The position numbers and the translations under genes were made by a program. A stretch of DNA of 64,000 bases from Hygrocybe punicea (taxonomy: Eukaryota; Basidiomycota; Agaricomycetes; Agaricales; Hygrophoraceae). The stretch's first letter is position 1. Each line of letters opens with the position of its first letter. The notes below the pieces were generated by a model that was given only the letters and a program-made list of their open reading frames with translations, did not search any database and had not been told where the DNA came from. This document shows positions 32,225 through 43,165 of this stretch, piece by piece. Location of the stretch: assembly GCA_963556145.1 (NCBI GenBank), contig OY744462.1, positions 4,774,001 through 4,838,000 on the forward strand, written 5' to 3'.

Positions 32225-33033
32225 GCTGGACATGAAAAATAGACGGAAGGATTCGGATGAGAGGAGAATTGGCACGTGAATTGATTTCCATCATGATTTG
32301 ATAAGCACGCGTGTCCAGAACGCGCTCACCAATCCAGTTCTCGTCGAGCAGCTCGTATAAATTCACAAAGGCAGGGACATCCAAGTCGCTCGGAAACCCG
32401 TGAAGTTGAGCCATACCTGGGCACTCAAGAAAAGCTTGGAAGTCGTCAGATCCCAGTAAGTTGTGAGTGAGAACAGCGTCAACCACAGAGTTTAGTTTGA
32501 TCATACGCTGATGAAATATCAGCACATTCGACCATTTCCGTGCGTCGCGGAAGTGCACTAGGTAGACGTTTCCTGGCAGGACACAGAACATTGAGCGGCA
32601 GTAAGTAACATGCATCAAATTATTGCCTACCTTGAGCCTCAACAATCACACTCCTATAGCCCTTGGCGAATTTCGCAGGCATATCACCCAAAAATATTTG
32701 AACATCTTTCAGAGATGGGATCGAAGACTCCACGAGGAGAAAACTACTTATCCCAGGTATTGTCTGTGACCAGTCGACAAGTCGCAAGGTATTGTCAGGA
32801 AGGATGGGTGGAATTTGAGTTGTCGTGTCAATAGATTGATGAATGGTGAGTCGTGCAAGATAACTGGTGGAGAAAGGGTCGTCTGGGGCTGATGATTCAT
32901 ATGCAGAGTATCTGAGCGTGTGTTCCAGTGGAAGGAGGGTAGGGAAGGGGTCATCATCAGACGAGTCGCTGATATCACCACCACCAGATGCTGTGCAGCA
33001 GGATGAAAGACAGTGTTCTGAGATATCAAGCAT
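32225..33033 (-). pseudogene. Ulp1-transposase gene, N-terminal part, cut off by element B
   Basis: ATG at 33033-33031 opens MLDISEHCLSSCCTASGGGDISDSSDDDPFPT, followed by TLRLVDWSQTIPGISSFLLVESSIPSLKDV. An intron at 32630-32573 (GTAGGC...TGCCAG) joins VIVEAQ to GNVYLVHFRDARKWSNVLIFHQRM. The exon ends DVPAFVNLYELLDENWIGERVLDTRAYQIMM, the segment before the Ulp1 core, then HVQLT at the insertion site. Joining this exon to 24374 with one copy of TTTGTGA restores an open frame straight into the protease core, so element B interrupts this gene. Confidence 0.8.
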
Positions 33034-34805
33034 AGCCAAAGGGAACCGTCTCAGAAAAATTTTGGACTTAGATTGTAGGCAACTCGGGGTATATATACTT
33101 GGTCTTGATGTGTACTTAAAACGGTGACCAGCCAATCGAGTGACCACCCAAGCGGCCATCTGCATCTGCATTTCCTGAAGCTGAGCGCATGGAACACAGG
33201 CACAAGTTCACCCTCCGAGTCGATGGCGGAGCCAGTCATTGAAGGGTCACTCACCAGTAAATTGAATCCATGGAATCAGATCCAGCCGAGTTAATAACGG
33301 AGAACCATAGAAAGATACTAAGGGTGGTCTAGAGACGTAGACTCAAAGTTTCTCACTATCATGCTAGTATTGCACGTGTGCCTAAGCTCACACTCAGATT
33401 TGGTAATTATGGTGCCTTTTCTGACAAGACAACACCAATATTAATCCACCGACTTCTCCATCTGCAGGCTCAGGTGATGCACCAATCGGTATCTGAAATG
33501 GAGCAATGAACATTAATTAATGAAGTGATCTTCCGCACCGTTGAAACAGGCAATTGAGGGGATGTTAATTTTTTTACCGGTAAAGGACAGCAATCGGAAC
33601 AAACTCAGCCAGGGGAGACTTGGCGGGATTTGCACTGCGGAAGGGTGTCGGCCTGACAACATCCAGAGGATCGTGGTCCGGAGCAATATCTATTTCGGCT
33701 ATAGGAATAGCCACCCCAGCCCCTCATCACATCACATCACTCACCGCCGATCTGAGAAAATGGCTGGGGTGGGATGTTGATTTTACATGGTGGACAGGTA
33801 CCTAGGCAGAAGAATTGAAGTCCATCAGTGACCCCCTGTTCAGTGCTCCGATCAATTGAACAATAAATATGACACAAGTCTGAAACTAACCTTGAATTGT
33901 CTATGAACTCCTGGTAATGATTGTACCGGTTCCTGCTGGCAAAGCGTCATCGCCGCAAACGTTCTGAAAATCTTAACCTTGAATGCTGCGATGAGTGAAA
34001 CTAGTGAGCACAGGGGAGCATCGGATTGACAAAAGGGCGCTACTGATGTAAGGTGCATCTATGTCTGGCCGTGCTCGTGTTATTTTCATCAGAATGGCAT
34101 GGATATCCTACTTACCAACAACCTCTAGACCCATCATGTTTTCTCGCCTCAGAGCTCGATCTCCTTCGAGGAACCCAGCGATCTGGGATGGCAGGGGACA
34201 CTGCTGGTTGTGAGGATCACGTTTGGCCCGCGATCGAGGTGAAGGACGGCGTGGGCGCGAGAGACTCGTGTTTGGGGTTCATGTTGTGGTCGAGATGGCA
34301 GTTGGAAGGGACTTGGTAAGGATTGGGTGCGAAACCGTTGCTTTGGGAGCTCCCGCGAGGCGTTACCGAGTCGAGGCAGCCGGGGCTCCATGTGTGGCAC
34401 CCAGTGCTCGCGTTTGCGCTGGAAGTTGGGATGGATGGAGTAGGTGGACATGCGGGATGGCTTGGGCACGGAATGTTCGTGCTTGAAGGTCTTGTGGTGA
34501 TTTCGAGGTGTGGAGGTTGGAGGTTGGTGGCAACGGAAAAGCGTTGTATCCGATTCGTCTCCGCCGTTGCTGACCTATCCGATGTTGTATCGCGTCGCAA
34601 GCTTCATCAACCTTTGTTCGTGCATTTTCCTCCGTAGTCATGTAGCTCTCTTCACTAAACCATTACCTTTGTGTTGTCATCTGAGTTTCCGACTTCTATC
34701 GCAATATTCGCCTTTGACCTTACCTCCAACCCCCCCTTCTGTGAGTATATTGGGTTGTTGGTCAGTCTATCGCGTCGCGTCCTTACCCATTCCTAGTGAA
34801 AAAAA
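33034..34805. other. MULE internal region between protease gene and HSP90 fragment
   Basis: No gene recognised. The divergent spacing suggests the promoter of the minus-strand Ulp1-transposase gene lies just right of 33033. A short ATCACATCACATCACTCACC tract is at about 33727. Open frames at 34149-34650 overlap on both strands with no familiar motif. Confidence 0.4.
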
Positions 34806-36166
34806 AAGGCCACCAAACGTTTCAGATTCCAGGCTGAGATCAGTCAGTTGCTCGACCTGATCATTAGTAAGTCCAAGTCATCGTTAGGACTGTCGCTTTG
34901 GATGTGATCTGACATGTCACCAAGATACTTTCTACTCCAATAAGGAAATCTTTCTCCGTGAATTGATTTCCAACGGTTCCAATGCACTCCACAAAATTCA
35001 ATATGCTTCCCTTACCGATCCTTCGTTCCTTGACTCGGGGAAGGAGCTTAACATCCTCATCATTCCCGACAAAGAGAACAAGCTTCTGAGAATCTGCGAC
35101 ACCGGTGTGGGTATGACCAAGGCAGACATGGTTAACAACTTGGGTACCATTGCCAAGTCGGGCACCAAGGTGAGGTCATGTTTTATACTGCCTTCGACGC
35201 TGCCAACCTATCTCTTCTAGGGTTTCATGGAAGCCTTGAGCTCCAGCGCGGACATCTCTATGATTGGTCAATTTGGTGTTGGATTCTATTCCGCATATCT
35301 TGTTGCCGAGCGTGTTCAAGTCATTTCAAAACACAACGACGATGAGCAGTACATCTGGGAGTCCGCAGCTGGAGGCACTTTCACTATTACCCCTGACACC
35401 GTCAACGAGCCTATTGGCCGCGGCACCGAGATCCGCTTGTACCTCAAGGAGGATCAACTGGAGTACTTGGAAGAGAAGAAGATCAAGGAGATCGTGAAGA
35501 AGCATTCCGAGTTCATCTCCTATCCCATTCAGCTCGCGGTTACGAAGGAGGTCGAGAAGGTTGGTCGTGATTGTCTTGATCGAATTCAGCCTATTGATGA
35601 CGGTGTTGTCTTGCAGGAAGTCAAGGACGATGAGGCCGAAGAGGCACCAGAGGAAGAGAAGGATGAGAAGGATGACGAGGAAGCATCGAAGTCCAAGATC
35701 GAGGATGTGGAGGACAAAGACGAAAAGCCGAAGGACAAGAAGACAAAGAAGATCAAGGAAAAGGACGACGAATGAAGAGCTGAACAAGATGAAGCCCATC
35801 TGGACCCGTACTCCTTCGGACATCAAAACCAAGGAATATGCTTCGTTTTACAAGAGCTTGTCCAACGACTGGGAGGTCCATTTAGCCGTCAAGCACTTCT
35901 CCGTTGAAGGACAGCTCGAGTTCAAGGCTATACTTTTCGCGGTAATGTACTCTCGTCAACTCCCCGTGTCAGCAGCTCATGGATGTCATCAGTGTGCCAT
36001 TTGATCTTTTCGAGACCAAGAAGAAGCGCAATGACATCAAGCTCTATGATCGCTGCATATTCATCATGGACAACTGCGAGGATCTCATCCCAGAGTACCT
36101 CAACTTCGTCAAGGGCATTGTTGACTCGGAGGACCTGCATCACACAATGTTATGCTGTCTGTGACT
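34806..36166 (+). pseudogene. captured HSP90 chaperone pseudogene (N-terminal and middle domain)
   Basis: Clear HSP90 with host-type introns (34867-34924, 35170-35220, 35560-35616, 35942-35992). Blocks: [34 protein letters not shown] (ATP-lid helix with Glu and Asn), [26 protein letters not shown] (ATP-binding DTGxGM), [15 protein letters not shown], the acidic charged linker, then [41 protein letters not shown] and [21 protein letters not shown]. Damage: the start codon position reads AAG (34806-34808), a frameshift lies near 35762 between KIKEK and TTNEELNK, the KRA loop after the fourth intron is missing, and the gene stops after VDSEDL, about half the family length. Retained introns show DNA-level capture, not retroposition. 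It sits within 270 bp of the MULE right TIR. Confidence 0.9.
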
Positions 36167-36431
36167 GGCTGTACTTAGTTTTTCAGATTGTGCGTCTCAG
36201 GTATATCATCTGCCAAGTGGAGCTCTAGCTCTGCCGTGGCTTACGACCAACGCATGTGATTTGTGCCTGGGTTTCAATACCGCCATTAATGGCCAATATG
36301 AAAGTCAAAATGAATATGAAATGTGATCAAGATTGCGATCGGGTAGGGGAGTCATGACATCAGAGCACCTCCAATCTCCGATTGTGCCTGGATTACTAAG
36401 CAGCTCCTGGGGGAGCCAAATAGAATAATCC
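36167..36431. other. MULE right end and subterminal region
   Basis: Non-coding; ends with the TIR 36402-36431 (inverted GGATTATTCTATTTGGCTCC...). Confidence 0.7.
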
Positions 36432-36440
36432 TAGTAGTTA

Positions 36441-36586
36441 TTAGTAGCGTATACTAGTAATGTAGTAGTGTCCTAAATATGGTAATAACCCATTCGGGAA
36501 CGTCAGGTCCGGTCAGGAACAAGGGCGCTGATGGGCTCGGGCTTTCCCGTCACCGTTGCCATGGCCCCGCCCATCACTCACAGGCA
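36441..36586 (+). repeat. dispersed 295-bp repeat, right half
   Basis: Continues the repeat interrupted at 19482 and matches the right half of the copy at 51449-51743, including CAGGTCCGGTCAGGAACAAG and the terminal CCCATCACTCACAGGCA. Confidence 0.85.
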
Positions 36587-36599
36587 CCTCTAAAATCAA

Positions 36600-38395
36600 A
36601 GGGATGAGTACTGATCATGCTGAAGATCAGAAAAAACTTGCCCACTTGATCAGAGAATGGAAAACAAGTTGTGATCGAGAACTTCGTGGGGAGGAATCAA
36701 TACTTTCAAAGACGCCAATGGACCTTCTCCCCATACTGTGGGAAGAGAATGACCGAAAGTTGCCAATGTTGAAGGTCTTCAAAACTGGTTGTCCCTCTCA
36801 GTGGAGGAACAGGCGTCATTAAATGCTGTCATGCACTGAAAGGTCTGCATTCGTGTGGGAAGTGATGAATATGATGCTCTCAATGAAGATGACAAGAATG
36901 ACATCGACTTCTTCATTTGGGCGGGGTGTTGCATGCACAAAGAGATGAATTCCGTGAAGGGCAGGAATAGCAGGATGATGGCATCATGGTCAGAAAAAGG
37001 TCTTGTCAGGCCAGTCCCACTCATGAATCGAGACAATACTGCTGCTGCCATTGGTGGTTCAACCACTGCGAAACAGAGGGACAGAGAAGTGTCACAAGCT
37101 GGTGGTGATGTCAAAGCCACAAGTCTCACAGGTGCAGTCTTTCATCACAAGGATGACAAGAAAGGCCAACAGGACAGCCTCCGTATTTACTTTGAGTCAA
37201 TGGTTGGCTTCATGGTTGGCTTTCATGATACAAGCAACACTCGATTCCAATCTCACTGCAAAGCCGCTGCTGAACTTCTTGTCCACCTGCCACTCTACCT
37301 TGAATTTTTTGACATCATATGTGATAAAAAGGACTCTTGAACACTCAATCACATGGAGAAGAACATCTACAAAGCTCTCCAGGACATTCCAACCCTCACC
37401 GAGCTCGCTGTATTGGTTCTATATTCTCAGTCTATCAGTCACCCATACATGCAGCAAGTCCGAGGACCCGGACAAGAGTTTACAAATATACTTGACCTAG
37501 GACCCTTGCATGATCATGTTATGGCTCATTGCCATGCTGTCATCAACAGCCCAAACCTCTTGCTTGCTCCAGACACATCATATGAGCTCAGGACACTGGA
37601 TGGAAAACTCTGGCAGCGTCCAGAGGCATTCTATGCAGTCAAACATGGTGCACCAACATGGCCACATCTGCAAGGTGTGCTCATAGCATTTTTTGAAGGT
37701 GCACTGGAAACAGGGACATGATTTAGTGCCGAAATTGCTGCAGGTGGTGCCATTGCTCTCTCAACCACCTTGCAACATGCTCAGGCATGGATGAAGCCAA
37801 CAAATGACGACAATTAGGGCACACTTGGATCATTCCATGTGGGAGTCCGAAATGCGCCCAGCATGACCCTCAACCAGTATAATGCTCAGACTATGCATAA
37901 AACAAACAATACCGCTGAATATATGAAACATACCCTTCAGCCAGATGACCTCCCATTCATCTGCAAGATGGCACATGCTATCGACAGCAGTGGCTTCGAA
38001 AAGCAGCGGTGCCAACTCCAGGCTCGTGCAGATCAAGACCTTGTGGCAGAAAAACGCTGAAAAGATGAGGTTCGTGCAGCAAAGAAGGACAGAGTGGCCA
38101 CCCGATTGGATGCAGTCATCCCCAAACTCAATATTCCTCAGCTTGAGAAGGCCCCTGGAACCATTGCCAACATCGAACTGCAACTCGATTGGCATTGAAG
38201 ACTTGATGTCCTGTCATTGATCCCAAAGAAGTCTCATCTGCGGAACAAGAAGGAGAAGTCAGCAGCTTTAGTGAGTGCAGTAAAATGTTACCTTGATGGT
38301 GAAGTTGAGCCTGGGCCTGCTGGGGAGACGGTCAGTGATGCAGAGTCAGAATTGGAGGACGATGAGTCGGACAAGGACATATTGGGTTACTGATC
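36600..38395 (+). pseudogene. decayed basidiomycete repetitive gene (possible transposon protein)
   Basis: Plus-strand pieces in order: HLIREWKTSCDRELRGEESI, DFFIWAGCCMHKEMNSVKGRNSRMMASW, LMNRDNTAAAI, GAVFHHKDDKKGQQDSLRIYF, DTSNTRFQSHCKAAAELLVHLPLYLEFFD, MEKNIYKALQDIPTLTELAVLVLYSQSISHPYMQQVRG, LGPLHDHVMAHCHAVI, LDGKLWQRPEAFYAVKHGAPTWPHLQGVLIAFFEGALET, and a Lys-rich tail (about 38250) with an acidic end ESELEDDESDKDILGY. The motif series (CCMHKE.N.VKGGN, NRDNAA, HKDDKKGQQD, SHC.AA.ELLVH) belongs to a family that is highly repeated in basidiomycete genomes and has no assigned function that I know. In-frame stops at 37338-37340, 37719-37721 and near 37815 and 38058, plus a break near 36822, make this a pseudogene. 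Confidence 0.65.
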
Positions 38396-41300
38396 ATAAG
38401 AGATCAAGTGTTTCCACACTCATTTTTATGATTTTGTTTGTATAAGCTACCATAACTACTGGCAGCACTACTAGACAGTACTGGACAATGCTTCCTTTGA
38501 CCTCCAGGTACCTTTGACGCACAACAAGCACGATTTTGCCCATTTGACCATGTATAGCGCAAAAAGGTCACATGTAGTCAACACAAATCCAAACCATGGT
38601 TGCTGGACCCCAATGTTAGTGTCATTATATAATAGCACCACCTGTGCACTCACTGATCCTTTGCAGTCTTCTGGAATTGTTGTAAATTGAATATATCAGC
38701 TGCCAATTAGTGAATGACATGGGTTGACTGTGGGTAATTTGAGTGACCCATAGCCAAACTTGCACAAACCCATACCAGTTGTGGTGGTTGAAGTGGTTCT
38801 GAGGGTGATCAGCTTGAAAGTGTTCTAGTGGTGTTTCTAGGTTTTGTATGGAAAAGCCTAATCAATTCAACCTGGATCTAGGGGTTCTGGAACAGAGGGA
38901 AAGTGAAGGCAGAAGAAGAAAGAGGAATATGGGATGATACAAGAGAACTAAGCTGTAGATGTGAACTGGGGTAAAAACATCATGTATAACTGTAGTGTAA
39001 AAGTACAACTTTTATACTACTAAATAGATCCTATGCTATAGTAACTTAGCACTACAAGCAAATGCTGTGGGTGATAGGGAAAACATAGAGAGGGAAACAG
39101 GAGCAGAATGCCATGTACTGTAGATAGGAAATGAAGAGAAATTATACATGAGTATATATGCACTGATCCCAGGTTGTTATATGCATTGCCTCATTGACCA
39201 AATCCAGACCTAGCCCAAACCTGTACCTGAGGTATGGGTCACATAGGTTGATCAGTTTGCTCTCAACCAGCAACAGTGACAGTGACAACAATGATGGAGA
39301 ACAGCTGTATGTCACACTCTACCACGCATTCCTCAGGACTCCTCAGGACTTGTCAGAAATTGAGGAGTCTCCAAGGTGTCCTCAAGGAGAGCTCAAGATA
39401 TTTTCATATACTTCATCAATAATTCACATATAATGCATTATTAAAATATTTTCGAGAGCATTATTAGTCCCCAAGCATCCATCCTCACCATATTGTAAGC
39501 ATCTCATATTAATTTAGTGCAAGACTATATATCACAATAAATTGGTATATGGATAGACATTGTGAGATTTCCCTGAGATATATCATACTAATATTCTAAA
39601 GTGACTGTGTGATACAGTCTTATGATATCATCAAATATGATGTTATTTACACATGTACACAACTTCAATTCATCTATTATATATGGTAGAAGATATCAAG
39701 AATATATAAAATGTCAAAAATATCAAAATCTGATAAAATATCATGATTTGACATAGTCTACTTGTGTGTGCAGAAAATCAGTTTGGTATGGTTTGAACTG
39801 AGTTCAGAACAGTTTAGGATATCCCCAGGTGTCCAAACCTGAACCTGAACCTTCAGTTCAGAGAAGTTTCAAACTGAACTTTGGTAGCACTAGTCCTTGC
39901 TGCCTGCCACCCTCACCAGGTGCATGTGGTGTTTGTATTGTTGGTATGGCTGTTGTTGTCATTGTGTAATTAGTAGCTAAGAAACAAAAAACAAAAAAAT
40001 GCTTACCTACTGCAATGGGGGGTGGGTGCACTGCCCCACTGCCCTTCTCCCCACATCCCATTGGTGTCTGTCCTTGTTGCTGTTCTCGAGGACATCACAC
40101 TCTACCACACATTCCTTAGTACTCCTCACCATAGAAACTTCTTCCTTAAGGAGTTTTGTAAGGAGTCCTTGGCCCTCCTAAGAACTCCTGACCAAGGAGT
40201 CCTCAAGGAGTCCTAAGGACAAGGAGTCTCCAAGAAGTCTCCTCATAGAGATAATTAACTGCCATAATTATTTATTAAGTATATTACTTATTACTAATTA
40301 TGGTGGGGATGTCCAAAAATAGATAGCTGAGTTTCACATGTTTATATAAGCTTGTTTGGTGCATGGACCATTTGGAAACACATTGTCACATGATGATCAA
40401 CAAACCTGGACACCCCCAAACATCATCAAATGTGAACACAGCTGTGGAAACCACACAACACAAATGCAAGCAGCATAACAAGGCAGCAGGCAGTGGAGTA
40501 CTCACCCCATAAGTTTTTATTTTATTTTCCATTTGTTACTGATGTTGTTACAGCACACCTGCATGAACCCAGATGAAAACCAATGATGATGATGCTAGAT
40601 GGCATATCAAAATACATTGGGCATGGATGTAACCACTCATGCCCATTTGTATGTTTTGTTTTTGTTCATACATCACTGCATACAGACTACACCACACTCC
40701 CCCTCCCTGTGCAGGCTAGCACCAATGGTGGCAATGGCAATGGAAATGGCAATGGCAATGGTGTAGAGGGTCGACGTCCCTCTGAGTCCGTATCATCGAT
40801 ATATCACGAATCCGGACCAACCCGATGCCGCCATTCGACTTGCATTCGAACCCGACGTAACCCGACGTGACGTGACGTGACGTGACCCGACGTGACCGAC
40901 GTAACCCGACACATGCCGCTTTGTGACGGCCGCTTTTGGGCTAAATCCGGCAGCCTCAAACACCTCGGAGTTCCAATTCCAGGAGATGGATCTCTTCGGA
41001 CTCAATCCCCGACTTCGGATTTACCTTATTTATGCATCCCCTCGTCCTTTCGGAGATATGTAGGACTTTTCCAATCTTTTTCATGGATATTCGTTTTCCC
41101 CTCCACTTTCCTGTCTTCGTTGCTTTGCAACCCCCCTTTCCACTTCCCCATTCCAGTGTTTCTTTGTAGTTTCTATCGGCCGAAGTAGACATGTCCGAAA
41201 GTAGCTACACACTCATGTACTATAAAAACGGTCCCCGACGACCATACAAAATAAGATACCATTAGTCCCCATTTCCCTCATAGTCAGAATCACCTTTTAA

Positions 41301-41845
41301 TCCCTTCAAATGCTCATCCACGTAGATCCTTAGCTTTTTATAGTTCACTTCGTCGTCTTTATCGTTGTTTCCGTATATTCATTCATCGTTTCCGACCCGA
41401 CCCGACCCGACCCGCCGTACCCGACATCGTCGGCATCGTTGGGTTCTTTATTATTTGTCCGTTTTCACTCCGTTCATCACCGGCTTCATCGTTATTAGTC
41501 CAGTTTTACGCGGCGGCTTTACTTTTACTAACATTCCCTTCTTTTTACTTCTATTCCCGACACTGATTTATCCAGTCACTTCTACGCTGACACCCACAGG
41601 TTAGGATCTTTATATTATTTCTTTATATAGTTCCGAAGCCACCAAGAACCCGCATCTACAATGGTGTGGATGAGGACGGGCCAAAGACCACAGGACAGGG
41701 ATGATGAACATGGATGACAAGACAACGAGGTGGAAAACTAACAACAGGATGAGAAATGGCCTATGGGACAACAACCAATGGAGCAACTGATAATGGAATG
41801 GCAAGAGCAAGGATGGTGAGGGACAATGAAGTCAATGACTATGGT
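38396..41845. other. AT-rich non-coding region with simple repeats
   Basis: No gene recognised. Contents: GGAGTCCT-type short repeats at 39330-39400 and 40115-40235; a minus-strand intron-like segment (GTAAGC...TTCTTAG) at about 40005-39975 resembling that of the B/C module; GGCAATGGCAAT repeats at 40729-40763; an ACGTG/ACCCG pentamer array at 40855-40912; a TATA-like CTATAAAAACGG at 41220; and a GACCC pentamer run at 41394-41430. 40790-41600 may be a decayed LTR or promoter region. Confidence 0.45.
40855..40912 (+). repeat. GACGT/GACCC pentamer array
   Basis: Tandem GACGT units with GACCC variants (ACGTGACGTGACGTGACC). A related GACCC run occurs at 41394-41430. Confidence 0.85.
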
Positions 41846-42255
41846 GAGCCAAGGGTTTCCCACAGGTTGTAAGCATTATAATTCTGCATTTTTAAAGTGT
41901 ATACACTTGGATGTAGGTTATCAAACTCCAATTTTTGCAAGTGAGAAGGATGTTTTTACACAAAAAAATAAATTTCAAATGGGTTACTTCCATCATAGAA
42001 GTTAAAACAAAAACAAAAAAGTACTCATACTCTGGGTTTTTGCATACTTTATACCCATGGGTTTGTACCTGTGGTAAAGAATGGAAATTTGAAGAGGTTG
42101 ATGAAATAAACATCTTCCAGTGACTAAAGCAACATTGAACAACACCTTCTAATGCACCATTTCTCTCAGTGCATCATAGCCTCAATCTTAAAATCTAACT
42201 TATAATGATTGAAACAATGAGAGCCTACCCAAAACCTGTGGGTAACCCTTGGCTC
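41846..42255. mobile_element. 410-bp MITE
   Basis: Left end GAGCCAAGGGTTTCCCACAG and inverted right end GAGCCAAGGGTTACCCACAG are near-identical TIRs of about 23 bp. No coding capacity. The flanks are GGCAATGAC-type low complexity, so no TSD can be assigned. The ACCCTTGG ends suggest a hAT-like element. Confidence 0.7.
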
Positions 42256-42409
42256 ATTGCCAGTGGCAATGACAATGATGGTCAAGGATGAAGCGTGAGG
42301 ACAACACAGCAGAGGGTGGTGAGCCCACCTTCACTGCCAAGGTGAGTTCTGTATTCATTCTTTTGTATCTTTTACTTATCATGCACACCTACACTGGCCC
42401 ACAGGTCCA

Positions 42410-42850
42410 CCATGGCGATGACAGCACCCACCCCAGGCCACTGCAGGGTGCAAAAAGGACCTGGATGTGGCAGCAGTGCCATGGCAATAACAGCAGCAGC
42501 CATGGCAATGGAGGCAGCAGCAATGGCAGCATTGCAATGGAAGCAACAGGCAGTGGCAGAAACAGTGGCAATAGCCCAGTGGCAATAGCAATGGAAACAG
42601 CAGCAGGGCAATGGTGGCAATGGCCACAGTGACAACAGCAGCAGTGGCAACAGCAGTGGCAGCAGCATGGCAACAGCAGCAACAAGCAGCAGCAACAAGA
42701 ATGCCAGACAATGACAATGACCCTCCCCCTCTCCCTTTGCCCTTGCCCTCCCTCTCCCTTCTCTCCCTTTCCCTCTCCCACCCTTCCCCTCTCCTTTTCC
42801 CCTTCTCCTTTCCCTTTCCCCCTCCATTTTTCTTCTCCTTATTTTAGTTT
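42410..42850 (+). repeat. GGCAGCAA-type microsatellite followed by polypyrimidine tract
   Basis: 42440-42710 consists of GGCAATGGCAACAGCAGC repeats; 42720-42840 is almost pure C/T. The order (hexamer tract, then pyrimidine tract) repeats that at 29150-30070 in element B. Long frames on both strands are compositional. Confidence 0.7.
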
Positions 42851-43165
42851 TAATTGTTTAATTAATTGTGAAAGATTAAGAATTTTTTTCTTTAAAGTCA
42901 TTATTGGAATATATGGTGCAGTGGTTGTTGACCACTATGATATTTTATGTGGAATTAATTATAATTGCCTCTCTCTGAGAGGTTATTATACTACTTGCTA
43001 AATCTACTAGAAGTTTCTTGTGTTGAGTAGAATAACTGCTGTGCTTCAGCATTATTCATTGGACAGATGTGTTTGAGTTCCAGGGTCACATGATAATGGA
43101 TTACCAACCCTTTCCATGACTATTTGGCCACTATTCCCAACACTCCCCCTTGGTTGAATACTCTT
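42851..43165. other. spacer 3-prime of copia fragment
   Basis: AT-rich, no coding signal; may contain the copia 3-prime untranslated region or LTR remnant, but no LTR pair is visible. Confidence 0.35.

Larger units (their letters stand above)
19483..36431 (-). mobile_element. 16.9-kb MULE carrying Ulp1-transposase gene and captured HSP90 pseudogene
   Basis: Left end GGCTTGTTCTAAATGGCTCC and inverted right end GGATTATTCTATTTGGCTCC form TIRs that match at 23 of 30 bases. The 9-bp TSD TAGTAGTTA is the length expected of Mutator-like elements. The insertion site is independently proven because the same dispersed repeat exists uninterrupted at 51.4-51.7 kb. Contents: satellite array 19.8-20.9 kb, Ulp1-MULE transposase gene on the minus strand, nested element B, and a 1.4-kb HSP90 pseudogene next to the right TIR. 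Without B the element is about 9.1 kb. Confidence 0.9.

Noticed and set aside
34149..34650. Overlapping frames of 90-127 codons on both strands
   Set aside because: No recognisable motif, mutual overlap on both strands and no splice context; probably chance in GC-richer DNA.
34809..36166. HSP90 as a functional host gene
   Set aside because: Start codon replaced by AAG, frameshift near 35762, loop deletion and loss of the C-terminal half.
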